From: Thioalkalivibrio sp. ALJ24
GTDB lineage: Bacteria; Pseudomonadota; Gammaproteobacteria; Ectothiorhodospirales; Ectothiorhodospiraceae
NCBI RefSeq assembly: GCF_000377785.1
Contig: NZ_KB898730.1
Span: forward strand, 117,098 to 181,097
DNA length: 64,000 nucleotides
Reading direction: 5' to 3'
Shown here piece by piece: positions 53,927 through 62,279 of this stretch. The notes under the pieces are model-generated. The model saw only the letters and a program-made list of their open reading frames with translations, ran no database searches and was not told where the DNA came from. Every line of letters starts with the position of its first letter. Positions within the stretch are counted from its first letter, which is position 1. The position numbers and the translations under genes were made by a program.

Positions 53927-56900
53927 TCATGCGTTCTGCCAGCGGTGCAGCCATCCCGGGATCTCTTCCGCGGGCATCGGACGTGCAATGCCGTACCCCT
54001 GGACGACCTCGCAGCCGAGTTCCCGCAGGCGCTCGCCCTGCTCGGGGGTCTCCATGCCTTCGGCGATGATCTGGCGCTGGAACACCTGAGCGAGCTGGAT
54101 GATGCCTTCCAGCAGGGCGAGGTCGTCGGGGTCCTCGAGCATGTCACCGACAAAGCTGCGGTCGATCTTGACGATCTGCACCGGAATCCTCTTGAGGTAG
54201 GCAAGTGAAGAGTAGCCAGTGCCGAAGTCATCCAGCGAGAATTGCACGCCCAGCGCGGCGCAGCGTTCGATCACGCGGGAAACGTGGGCGAGGCTGGCGA
54301 GGGCGCTGGATTCCAGGATCTCCAGTTCCAGGCTGTTGGCGGGCAGATGGGGAAAGCGTGCGAGCAGCCCGGCCATCTGCTCGGCGAAATCGGGTTCCTG
54401 CAGGTGCTGTGCGGGAACGTTCACGCTGACCGGCAGGTGGATGCCTCCTGCCCGCCAGGCACTGACCTGCGCGAGGGCCCGTTCCATGACCCACCGGCTG
54501 AGGTTGGCCTCCAGCGGCTGCTCCAGCAGATCGTCGAGGAAGGCGCCCGGGGGCAGCAGTCCGCGTTCGGGATGTTGCCAGCGGATCAGGGCCTCCGCGC
54601 CGATGACCTCGCGGGTACGCAGGTTCACCTTGGGCTGGTAGAACAGCACGAACTCCTCGCGTTCGAGCGCAAGCTTCAGCCGTTCGAGGGTCTCGTGGCG
54701 ATCGCGCAGGCGGCGATCCCCGGCGGCATCGAAGAAGTACGGCCGGTTCTTGCCCTGCAGCTTTGCCTGATAAAGGGCCTGGTCGGCCTGACGCAGCAGC
54801 TGTTCGCCGTCCTCGAGTGCGTCGGTCTGAGGATAGGTGGTCACGCCGATGCTGGCGTTGCAGCTCAGGTGCTGCCCGTCGATCGGGATCGGGCGGTGCA
54901 GCGTTTGCAGCAGTTCGTCGATCATGGCGCGACACTGTTCGTCGCTTTCGAGGTTGACCAGGACCAGGACGAATTCGTCGCCGGCCAGGCGGGCCACGGT
55001 GTCTCCCTCGCGGCGACCGGCCTCCAGTCGCCGGGCGAGTTCCAGCAGCATCCGGTCACCGGTCGCGTGTCCCCATTGCTCGTTGATGTCCTTGAAGTCG
55101 TCCAGGTCCAGGTACGCCACGCACACCCGGCGGCCTTCGCGCGTGGCGAGCTGCATGGCCTGGCGCAGACGGTCGAGCAGCAGGACGCGGTTCGGGAGTT
55201 CGGTCAGCGGGTCGTAATGCGCGAGGAATTCGAGCTTCTCCTGGTATTCCCGGCGTTCGGTGATGTCGGAGAACAGGCCCACGTAGTGCAGCAGTTCTCC
55301 GTGCTCGTCGCGTACCGCGCTGATGGTGCCCAGTTGCAGGTAGAGCTCGCCGTTCTTGCGGCGGTTCCACATTTCGCCGTGCCAGTAGTCGTTCTCCCGC
55401 AGGTCCTGCCACATCCGGCGATAGAAGGCGGGTTCCTGGCGCCCGGAACCGAGGATCGACGGGTTGTGGCCCTCGGCCTCTTCGGGCGTGTAGCCGGTCA
55501 GCCGGGTGAAGGCCTCGTTGACCATCAGGATGCGGGACTGCGGGTCGGTGATAATGATTGCTTCGTTGGCGCTGGTGAACACGCTGGCGGCCAGTTTCTG
55601 TCGTTCCCGGGCTCGCTTGTGTTCGCTGATGTCGCGGAACAGGGTGACCGCGCCGGTCCGGACCCCTTCCTGGTACAGCGGCCGGCTGGACACCTCCACC
55701 GGGATCAGCCGGCCGTCCTGATGGCGGAATGTTTCCTCGCCCTCGAAGACCCGCCCGGTGGTCACGCGCTGGCGGATGGGGCAGTCGCGCTCATCGGGGT
55801 ACTGGTTGCCGGCGTGACGATGGAACTGGGTGTGGGCGTCCTTGCCCAGCAGGTCCTCCGGCCGGTAGCCCAGGATCTCGCTGGCCGCGGGGTTGATGAA
55901 GGTGATGCGCCCGGCCTCGTCCTGGGCGTACAGGCCTTCGGCCATGGTGTTGGTGACGGCCTGCTGGTATGCGCGCTGGTTGCGCAGGCGTTCCCGGGAG
56001 GTTATCAGGCGCAGCAGCAGGAGCAGGGCCAGCCCGATCAGCAGCGTGGCGCCCATCGCGGCCGCAGCGAATTCGCGCCGGAACACGCCGGTCAGCGGGT
56101 CCGGGGCGTAGGCGAGCACATAGGCCACGCGTTCCCCGGCCGGATCGGTGACCGGCAGCAGGTTGACCACCCAGGTCTCGCCGTCCAGGCCGACGGAGAG
56201 GGCCCCCTGCGCGCCCGCTTCGATCGCCTCCGCAGTGCGCGGGTCGGCAGCCAGTCGCTGGTTGATCGCGCGGATTTCTTCCGACGGCGGCCGTGGCGAA
56301 TCGGGGAACACCAGGCTGGTGTCTTCCAGGACGTAATCCTTGTGCAGCCGGGAGGTCTCGTAAAGCGAGAGAAAGCCCGGGGGTACCTTGTCCTCCACCG
56401 CGTCGCGTCGCAGGATCAGCTGGAACTGCCGGGTATCGTCCAGCTCGTTCATCATCTCGCGGACGTGGCGAAACGGGATACTGAACTCCACGCTGCCCAC
56501 GAATTCGTCGCCGTCGTGGAGCGGATAGACGTAGCGAAACCCCGACAGCGAGCGCCCGGTCTCGAACCCGGCCGCGGGTTTCCTGGTGCGGTGTACCTCG
56601 CGGATCAGTGGTCGGGTCGCGCGCAGATCATCGCCGTGGTACTCCGGCGAGAAAAAGCGCAGAAAGCTGGTCCCCTCGGCGGTGTGGAAGTGCAGTTGCC
56701 GCAGTTCCCCGTCGCGCAGGCGGTCATAGGTCGGCCACAGGGTTCGATACAGCCGCCCGCGCAGGCGGGCCTGCTCCGCCTCGCCTTCGGCCTGCTGTCC
56801 CGCGCGCAGCAGATCCAGTACCTCGGCGCGATGGACGGCTTCGCGGAAGTACGCCTGTGCGGCGAGGTCAAAGCTGTTGACCGCAGCGCGGTAGGCGGTG

Positions 56901-57028
56901 TCCAGTGCCACGTTCTGGCGCTGTTCGTGCATGCCTGCCTTGTCCTGCCAGTTCAGATACAGGAACAGCAGTACGAGCAGCCACGCCAGCGCGGCCAGAA
57001 GCCAGATTACGCGGCGATCCGGGATCAC
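53927..57028 (-). CDS. Membrane PAS-GGDEF-EAL c-di-GMP enzyme
   Basis: 1033 aa. Two transmembrane helices (about 7-25, 327-348) flank a long periplasmic sensor domain. Two PAS domains follow (about 356-470 and 478-600), then a GGDEF domain in which the signature is AGDEF (LAGDEFVLVL, about 681-690) and an EAL domain starting EALIRWQHPERG (about 808) with DDFGTGYSSLAYLK. The EAL part looks complete, so c-di-GMP breakdown is likely; whether AGDEF still makes c-di-GMP is uncertain. The GTG start overlaps the stop of the upstream phosphonate-binding-type gene (GTGA), so the two are one operon: the binding protein probably feeds the sensor. Confidence 0.9.
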   Translation of the reverse strand: MIPDRRVIWLLAALAWLLVLLFLYLNWQDKAGMHEQRQNVALDTAYRAAVNSFDLAAQAYFREAVHRAEVLDLLRAGQQAEGEAEQARLRGRLYRTLWPTYDRLRDGELRQLHFHTAEGTSFLRFFSPEYHGDDLRATRPLIREVHRTRKPAAGFETGRSLSGFRYVYPLHDGDEFVGSVEFSIPFRHVREMMNELDDTRQFQLILRRDAVEDKVPPGFLSLYETSRLHKDYVLEDTSLVFPDSPRPPSEEIRAINQRLAADPRTAEAIEAGAQGALSVGLDGETWVVNLLPVTDPAGERVAYVLAYAPDPLTGVFRREFAAAAMGATLLIGLALLLLLRLITSRERLRNQRAYQQAVTNTMAEGLYAQDEAGRITFINPAASEILGYRPEDLLGKDAHTQFHRHAGNQYPDERDCPIRQRVTTGRVFEGEETFRHQDGRLIPVEVSSRPLYQEGVRTGAVTLFRDISEHKRARERQKLAASVFTSANEAIIITDPQSRILMVNEAFTRLTGYTPEEAEGHNPSILGSGRQEPAFYRRMWQDLRENDYWHGEMWNRRKNGELYLQLGTISAVRDEHGELLHYVGLFSDITERREYQEKLEFLAHYDPLTELPNRVLLLDRLRQAMQLATREGRRVCVAYLDLDDFKDINEQWGHATGDRMLLELARRLEAGRREGDTVARLAGDEFVLVLVNLESDEQCRAMIDELLQTLHRPIPIDGQHLSCNASIGVTTYPQTDALEDGEQLLRQADQALYQAKLQGKNRPYFFDAAGDRRLRDRHETLERLKLALEREEFVLFYQPKVNLRTREVIGAEALIRWQHPERGLLPPGAFLDDLLEQPLEANLSRWVMERALAQVSAWRAGGIHLPVSVNVPAQHLQEPDFAEQMAGLLARFPHLPANSLELEILESSALASLAHVSRVIERCAALGVQFSLDDFGTGYSSLAYLKRIPVQIVKIDRSFVGDMLEDPDDLALLEGIIQLAQVFQRQIIAEGMETPEQGERLRELGCEVVQGYGIARPMPAEEIPGWLHRWQNA

Positions 57029-57912
57029 GGTGCGGGCACCGTCAGGTCCGGGATCACGAGCTCCGGAATCGTGACCTCGCCTCGCAGCCGGCGTATCGGG
57101 GCGTAATCTTCATCATCCACCGCCTGCGCGCCATGGCGAAGGCTTTCGCCCCATTCGGCCATGCGTGCGGCGTCTTCCTCCGATTCCTCGGGCCGCAGAT
57201 GAACCAGCGCCTGACGCAGTTCCTGCAGCCGGGCGTCGCTGACCGTCTGGCGATTGGCGACCAGCGCGAAGCCGGGCAGCGGTTCGCTCTCGGCCACCGT
57301 GTCCAGGCCCAGGTGTGCGTATTTCCGCGCGATGTGGGTCTTCACTCCGCCAGCCACGGCCTCGCCGCGCACCACGGCCAGGGCCACGTCGTCGTGATGG
57401 CCGAAATAGCGGTAATCGGTCGCCGCCAGCCGGGTGCCGCCGTCACGCAGCAACCGGGCGGTGGCCAGGTAGCCGCAGGTGGACAGGGGCTGGGTCAGTG
57501 CGACCGGCTGGTCGGTCAGATCGTCGAGCGGGCGGAGCTTGTCGGCAAACATCACCACCGAGCAGGTGTAGCGGGCCTCGCCTCCGGGTTCGCGGAAGGC
57601 CACCACCGGAGTGGCCGATGGACAGCGGTCGCGCAGCAGGACATAAGGCAGCGGGCCCAGATACGCCAGGTCCACCGTGCCGTTGCGGAAGCGTTCGAGG
57701 ATATCGTCGTAGTCCGTGGCGTAACGGATCTCGAAATCCACCTCCAGCTCCTGGCTCAGGTACTCGAGCATCGGCTGGGTCTCGCGCATCACCGTCTCCG
57801 GTTCCTGCATCGGCAGCGGGGCAAACCGCAGGGTCTCGGCGAAGGCCAGACCGGGCAGCAGCCCGCACACCAGAAGCGGGATCCGGAACAGTCGTGCGTT
57901 CAGCATGGACAC
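57025..57912 (-). CDS. PhnD-family phosphate/phosphonate-binding-type protein
   Basis: 295 aa. A signal peptide (LFRIPLLVCGLLPGLAFAE) is followed by a PhnD-type solute-binding fold: ETLRFAPLPMQEPETVMRE, FRNGTVDLAYLGPLPYVLL, then GYLATARLLRDGG and GVKTHIARKYAHLG. The DLAYLGP motif is typical. No ABC permease genes are near; instead it overlaps the GGDEF/EAL gene, so it is probably a periplasmic sensor that tells the c-di-GMP enzyme about phosphonate-like or other small oxyanions. Start 57912 (MSML) or 57906 is equally plausible. Confidence 0.85.
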   Translation of the reverse strand: MSMLNARLFRIPLLVCGLLPGLAFAETLRFAPLPMQEPETVMRETQPMLEYLSQELEVDFEIRYATDYDDILERFRNGTVDLAYLGPLPYVLLRDRCPSATPVVAFREPGGEARYTCSVVMFADKLRPLDDLTDQPVALTQPLSTCGYLATARLLRDGGTRLAATDYRYFGHHDDVALAVVRGEAVAGGVKTHIARKYAHLGLDTVAESEPLPGFALVANRQTVSDARLQELRQALVHLRPEESEEDAARMAEWGESLRHGAQAVDDEDYAPIRRLRGEVTIPELVIPDLTVPAP

Positions 57913-57921
57913 AGGCTAACA

Positions 57922-58527
57922 CTACTTCGGCGATGCGACGGCCAGGCAGGCGGCGCGTGACCCGTGGAGTTCGAGTACGGCCCATTCCTCCAGACGCAGA
58001 CCGGCGGTATCCAGCTGGGCGCGGAAATCGTCCTCATAGGTGACGTGGCCGAAGTCGATGCTGGTGACCCGGCGCAGGGCGGGCTTGAGCCGCTCCAGCA
58101 CCGGCGAAGGGCGCAGCTGGATGGTCTGGGTGAAATAGATCCGCCCGCCGGGACGCAGCAGGCCGGCACAGTGGCGCAGGGCCCCTACCGGGTCAGGCAG
58201 GAGCATGAAGCTCCCGGAGAAATATACCGCGTCGCAGGGCTCGCCGGTGTGGTCGTACACCGAACGCAAATGCACCGTGACCCGGCTGGACAGCGCCGAT
58301 GCCGCCAGCTGACGGCGGGCACGGTCGATGTAATCGGCGTCGATGTCGACGCCGGTGACGGTGAGGTCCTTCTTCGCAACGGTGTCGGCATTGGCCAGCA
58401 GCGCGCCGCCGGTACCGATGCCGACATCGAGCAGGTGCGCCCCCGGTGGCAGACGCTCAAGGACCGCGGCATACCACCGCGCGGTCATGCGCAGGATCAG
58501 ACTGTCATAGACCAGGCTGCGGAACAT
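57922..58527 (-). CDS. SAM-dependent methyltransferase
   Basis: 201 aa from ATG 58527. Class I methyltransferase motifs: HLLDVGIGTGGALLAN (motif I, about residues 31-46), VTGVDIDADYIDRARR (motif II), CDAVYFSGSFMLLPDP and LLRPGGRIYFTQT. The substrate cannot be told from sequence. A much longer upstream frame (to 58707) exists but has no ribosome site. It is separated from the PhnD-type gene by 9 bp, so they may share a transcript. Confidence 0.85.
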   Translation of the reverse strand: MFRSLVYDSLILRMTARWYAAVLERLPPGAHLLDVGIGTGGALLANADTVAKKDLTVTGVDIDADYIDRARRQLAASALSSRVTVHLRSVYDHTGEPCDAVYFSGSFMLLPDPVGALRHCAGLLRPGGRIYFTQTIQLRPSPVLERLKPALRRVTSIDFGHVTYEDDFRAQLDTAGLRLEEWAVLELHGSRAACLAVASPK

Positions 58528-58660
58528 GCGCGCAGGATACCGGATCGGGGGTGGGGGCGCGGACCCTTCATATGGAGGGGGCGCCAGGTAAGGCGAAGCT
58601 TTAAGCTTCCGATCGACTGGGGCCGTCATTGGCCACGAAACTGTCTGCCGGAGTGCATGC

Positions 58661-60358
58661 ATGCGTGATCGGTTGCTGGTGTCGACGCTTCTGCTGATCG
58701 CCGTCAACGGCCTTCCACTGGCCGGGGTGGTGTTCTTCGAGTGGACGGTCTACGAGGTCCTGTTGCTGTTCTGGGCGGAGAACCTCGTGATCGGGCTGTT
58801 CACCGTGACCCGGTTCGTGACCCTGGCGCGCCGCAAGGGCGAGAACCGCGCATGGTTCATGGCGCCGTTCTTCCTGTTCCACTACGGCATGTTCACCATG
58901 GTCCACGGCATGTTCGTGGTGAGCATGTTCCGGCCCGATGACCATGCCGCGTCCGACTTCGGCCTGATGATCCCGTTTCTGGCGCTTTTGCTGAGCCACG
59001 GCACGTCCTACGTGCTGAACTTCATCGGCCGGCGCGAGTACGAGAGCGTGACCGCCAACGAGGTGATGGTCGCGCCGTACAAGCGGATCGTCATCCTGCA
59101 TATCACCATCCTTGCCGGCGGCGGACTGGTTACGTATCTGGGGTCGCCCATGGCGGCGCTGGCCCTGCTGGTGGTGCTCAAGACCGCGATCGACGTGTTC
59201 ACGCATGTGCGCGAACACCGCAGAAAGCGCGCCGCTGAACGCCGCGAGCGGGAGACCGGCCGGCCCGACAGCGACGTATTCCGCCTGTGGGAGAGTCCGG
59301 TCAAGGGTGCGGAAACCGCAGCGCGCCCGGCGCCCCACGATGCGGAGGACCTTGTCGCGGAGCTCCGGCCGCAGCTGGAGGAGCTGGAACAGACGCGGCG
59401 CTCACTGCGACGGGGCGCCATCCTGCGCCTGGTCGCGATCGTGCTGGTGCTCCTGGTGGGCGTGAATGCCGCGATCTATCTGCTGGGTGGGGGGCTGGAG
59501 GAAGGGCTGGAGGCCGTGCAGCCGTTTCTGGCCTTCGCCAGCACCGCTGCGGTGATGGTTCTGGTCGTCCTGAGCTTCGTCCTGTTCCGCCGGGCGCAGC
59601 AGAAATGGGAACGCGAGGCCTGTACGGCACTGGTTCCCCGGGTTGCGGAGGCCACCGGGCGGGGGCTGGATTACCGCACCGACGTCAACGGTCGCGAATG
59701 GGTGCGCCCGTGGGTGACCCTGGGCCTGATTCGGCACTGGAATTCGGGCAGAGCCCAGCATTGGTTCTCGGGGGTCCGTGAGGGCCTCCAGTTCGAGGCG
59801 GTTCACGCCGATCTGCAGTACCGCAGTGGCGGGAAGAACAGCAGCACGGAACAGGTCTTCAGCGGGCTGCTGTTCCGCGTGCGCACCGACGGTGACGTCA
59901 AACCGGGAGTGGCGGTGAATCCCAACTCGTCCGTGCTGGCGCGTGCGCTGAGCGGGCGGACGGTCCCTACCGGGGACGAACGTTTTGACGAGGCCTTTCT
60001 GGCAGGGCCGGAGGAGGGCGCCAGCGTGGACTCCGAACACGTGCGCCGCACACTGACCCCGGAATTGCGGGAGGCCCTGCTCACCCTGCGGGACGTACAT
60101 GAGACAGTGTCTGCGGTCAGCGCCGGACTCAAGTACGACGCGCTCTATCTGGCCCTGTCACTCAGCGAGGAGCGCCGGGTGCTGGGCCCGCTGCGGGCCA
60201 TGCAGGGGGCCCCCTTCCTGGATGTAGGTCACGTCCTGCACGGCCAGTCCCGGCTGGATGCCGGGGTGCGCGCGATGCTGGCCGACCTTGAATTGATCGA
60301 CCGTGTGCTCGCCCGTCTGGGACCGGCGTTGCAGGGTCGGGGGGCCGACTCCGTCTGA
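58661..60358 (+). CDS. DUF6498 - DUF3137 fusion membrane protein
   Basis: 565 aa. The N-terminal 190 residues hold five or so transmembrane helices (VLLLFWAENLVIGLFTVTRF, FFLFHYGMFTMVHGMFVV), a DUF6498-like region. Residues 195-290 are a charged linker and two more helices. The C-terminal 250 residues (ALVPRVAEATG...VFSGLLFRVRTDG) read as DUF3137. Neither domain has a known function. The pairing of the two in one protein is unusual to my knowledge, but I cannot check how rare. Confidence 0.7.
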   Translation: MRDRLLVSTLLLIAVNGLPLAGVVFFEWTVYEVLLLFWAENLVIGLFTVTRFVTLARRKGENRAWFMAPFFLFHYGMFTMVHGMFVVSMFRPDDHAASDFGLMIPFLALLLSHGTSYVLNFIGRREYESVTANEVMVAPYKRIVILHITILAGGGLVTYLGSPMAALALLVVLKTAIDVFTHVREHRRKRAAERRERETGRPDSDVFRLWESPVKGAETAARPAPHDAEDLVAELRPQLEELEQTRRSLRRGAILRLVAIVLVLLVGVNAAIYLLGGGLEEGLEAVQPFLAFASTAAVMVLVVLSFVLFRRAQQKWEREACTALVPRVAEATGRGLDYRTDVNGREWVRPWVTLGLIRHWNSGRAQHWFSGVREGLQFEAVHADLQYRSGGKNSSTEQVFSGLLFRVRTDGDVKPGVAVNPNSSVLARALSGRTVPTGDERFDEAFLAGPEEGASVDSEHVRRTLTPELREALLTLRDVHETVSAVSAGLKYDALYLALSLSEERRVLGPLRAMQGAPFLDVGHVLHGQSRLDAGVRAMLADLELIDRVLARLGPALQGRGADSV

Positions 60359-60788
60359 AGCACTGAAGTCTTGTGCCGGTTCGGTCGGTGAAAACCGATC
60401 GGGCGCCTGACTTCCGGACCGGGCCCGCGCGAGCCCCGCTTCTTCACGCATCGCGTGCTGGCGGATTCGGAACAGCAGGTACGACTGGAAGCCAACCGAA
60501 CTCGGACCATGCCGAGGAAATGCGGCTGCGCGATCCTGGCAATGGCACAGATGCTGAATCTGGAGCTGATCGTCATGGGCACCACCTCAGCAACCGGATC
60601 AGGAGCGTCCCCGCCGTGACTGCATCGCGCAGCTTGTGGCGGGGTCGTTAAACGCGTATGGTGCCGGATTACTGAACGCCTTGCCCGTCAGCGTCCGTTC
60701 ATCTGATCATTTCGATCCCCCCGATATTGTCTTCCCCGATGGGTGCCCCTTGGCCGAGCCTTGAGCGGCGGGTTGCGTTGGAGCACTC
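60359..60788. other. Intergenic region, possible XRE-type remnant
   Basis: 430 bp. The right half includes an open frame ending CAILAMAQMLNLELIVMG, reminiscent of the C-terminus of HipB-like XRE proteins, but no helix-turn-helix core is seen, so it is at best a remnant. The last 60 bp should hold the RhlE promoter; GTTGGAG before ATG 60789 gives a weak ribosome site. Confidence 0.4.
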
Positions 60789-62105
60789 ATGTCTTCCGAA
60801 CCGACTTTTGCCGGCCTGAATCTGGCCGAACCCCTGCTGCGTGCGCTTTCCGCCGCCGGCTATACCCGTCCCACGCCGATCCAGGCCGGTGCCATCCCCG
60901 AAGTGCTGGCCGGTCGCGACCTGCTGGCCGCAGCCCAGACCGGCACCGGCAAGACCGCCGGCTTCACCCTGCCGATCCTGCAGCGACTGACGGAAAACGC
61001 ACCGGCGCGCAGCGGCAACGGCCGTCCGCGCGCCCTGGTACTGACCCCGACCCGCGAGCTGGCCTCCCAGGTCCATGATTCAGTAAAGACCTATGGTCAG
61101 CACCTGGATCAGCGTTCCATGACCATCTTCGGCGGGGTCGGCATGAACCCGCAGGTGCGCGCGTTGCGTGGGCGCATGGACATCGTGGTGGCCACGCCCG
61201 GGCGCCTGCTGGATCACGCGAACCAGAAGACCATCGATCTGTCCGGGGTGGAAATCCTGGTGCTGGACGAGGCGGATCGCATGCTCGACATGGGCTTCAT
61301 CCGCGACATCCGCAAGCTGATCGCGATGCTGCCGAAGAAGCGCCAGAACCTGATGTTCTCGGCCACCTTTTCCAGCGACATCCGCAAATTGGCCGACAGC
61401 CTGCTGACCGACCCGGCCAGCGTGGAAGTCGCGGCGCGCAACACCGCTTCGGAGAGCGTGGAGCAGAAGGTGCATCTGGTGGAAAGGCACCAGAAGCGGG
61501 ATCTGCTGAGCCATCTGATCCGCAGCAACGACTGGGAACAGGTGCTGGTGTTCACCCGCACCAAGCACGGCGCCGACCGGCTCGCGGACAAGCTCACCAG
61601 GGACGGTGTGCAGTCGGCGGCGATCCATGGCAACAAGAGCCAGAACGCCCGCACCCGTGCGCTGGAGCAGTTCAAGTCGGGCCGCGTGCCGGTGCTGGTC
61701 GCCACCGACATCGCCGCGCGCGGGCTGGACATCGACCAGCTGCCGCAGGTGGTGAATTTCGAGCTGCCCAACGTGCCGGAGGACTACGTCCACCGCATCG
61801 GCCGCACCGGCCGTGCCGGCTGTGAAGGTTCGGCGCTGTCGCTGGTGGGCGGCGACGAGCTGAAGCTGCTCGCCGGGATCGAGAAGCTGATCCGCCGGCC
61901 GATCGAGCGCATCGAGACCGAGGGCTACGCTGCACCGCGACCGGTCCAGGAGGACCGGCCCCGCCGCGGCCGTGGCAAGGGTGCCGGCGCACCCCGGGGC
62001 AAGGGCAACGGCAACCGTTCCGGGCGTGGCGGTGGTCCGCGTCAGGGGCAGGGTCGGGGCGCCGAAGGCCGGGGCCGCGGCCAGGCTGCCTCCGGGCGCC
62101 GCTGA
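60789..62105 (+). CDS. rhlE: DEAD-box RNA helicase RhlE-type
   Basis: 438 aa. The full DEAD set is present: Q-motif ([19 protein letters not shown]), Walker [13 protein letters not shown] (about residues 54-65), [23 protein letters not shown] in [13 protein letters not shown] (about 160), [36 protein letters not shown] and [11 protein letters not shown] Gly/Arg-rich tail (about 385-438) is typical of RhlE. It remodels RNA in ribosome assembly and cold adaptation. Confidence 0.95.
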   Translation: MSSEPTFAGLNLAEPLLRALSAAGYTRPTPIQAGAIPEVLAGRDLLAAAQTGTGKTAGFTLPILQRLTENAPARSGNGRPRALVLTPTRELASQVHDSVKTYGQHLDQRSMTIFGGVGMNPQVRALRGRMDIVVATPGRLLDHANQKTIDLSGVEILVLDEADRMLDMGFIRDIRKLIAMLPKKRQNLMFSATFSSDIRKLADSLLTDPASVEVAARNTASESVEQKVHLVERHQKRDLLSHLIRSNDWEQVLVFTRTKHGADRLADKLTRDGVQSAAIHGNKSQNARTRALEQFKSGRVPVLVATDIAARGLDIDQLPQVVNFELPNVPEDYVHRIGRTGRAGCEGSALSLVGGDELKLLAGIEKLIRRPIERIETEGYAAPRPVQEDRPRRGRGKGAGAPRGKGNGNRSGRGGGPRQGQGRGAEGRGRGQAASGRR

Positions 62106-62113
62106 CATCGGCT

Positions 62114-62140
62114 CCCCGGTGCCGCTGCGCGGCACCGGGG
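62114..62140. terminator. GC-rich hairpin after rhlE
   Basis: CCCCGGTGCCG (62114-62124) pairs with CGGCACCGGGG (62130-62140) around CTGCG; flanking GGCT/AGCC extend it. There is no T-run, so it may act in mRNA stability or weak termination. A second, more typical terminator follows at 62198. Confidence 0.5.
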
Positions 62141-62197
62141 AATGAGCCGCGGGTGACGTCCGTCCGCTCAGCGGGAAAATGGATGCAGTATGCGAAG

Positions 62198-62221
62198 CGC
62201 ACCCCCGGGGTGCGTTTTTTT
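62198..62221 (+). terminator. Rho-independent terminator between rhlE and the chemoreceptor gene
   Basis: CGCACC (62198-62203) pairs with GGTGCG (62209-62214) and can extend through the C/G-rich loop; seven T follow (62215-62221). Placement 93 bp after the rhlE stop and about 60 bp before the chemoreceptor start suits the end of the rhlE transcript. Confidence 0.75.
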
Positions 62222-62279
62222 GTGGAGCTCAAGCCGGGGGCATGTCGGCCGTCACAGGGGGCGGAAACGGAGGATGAAG

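Noticed and set aside
54242-57106. 954-codon + strand frame antisense to the GGDEF/EAL gene
   Set aside because: Mirror of a gene with clear PAS, GGDEF and EAL motifs; no motif or start signal of its own.
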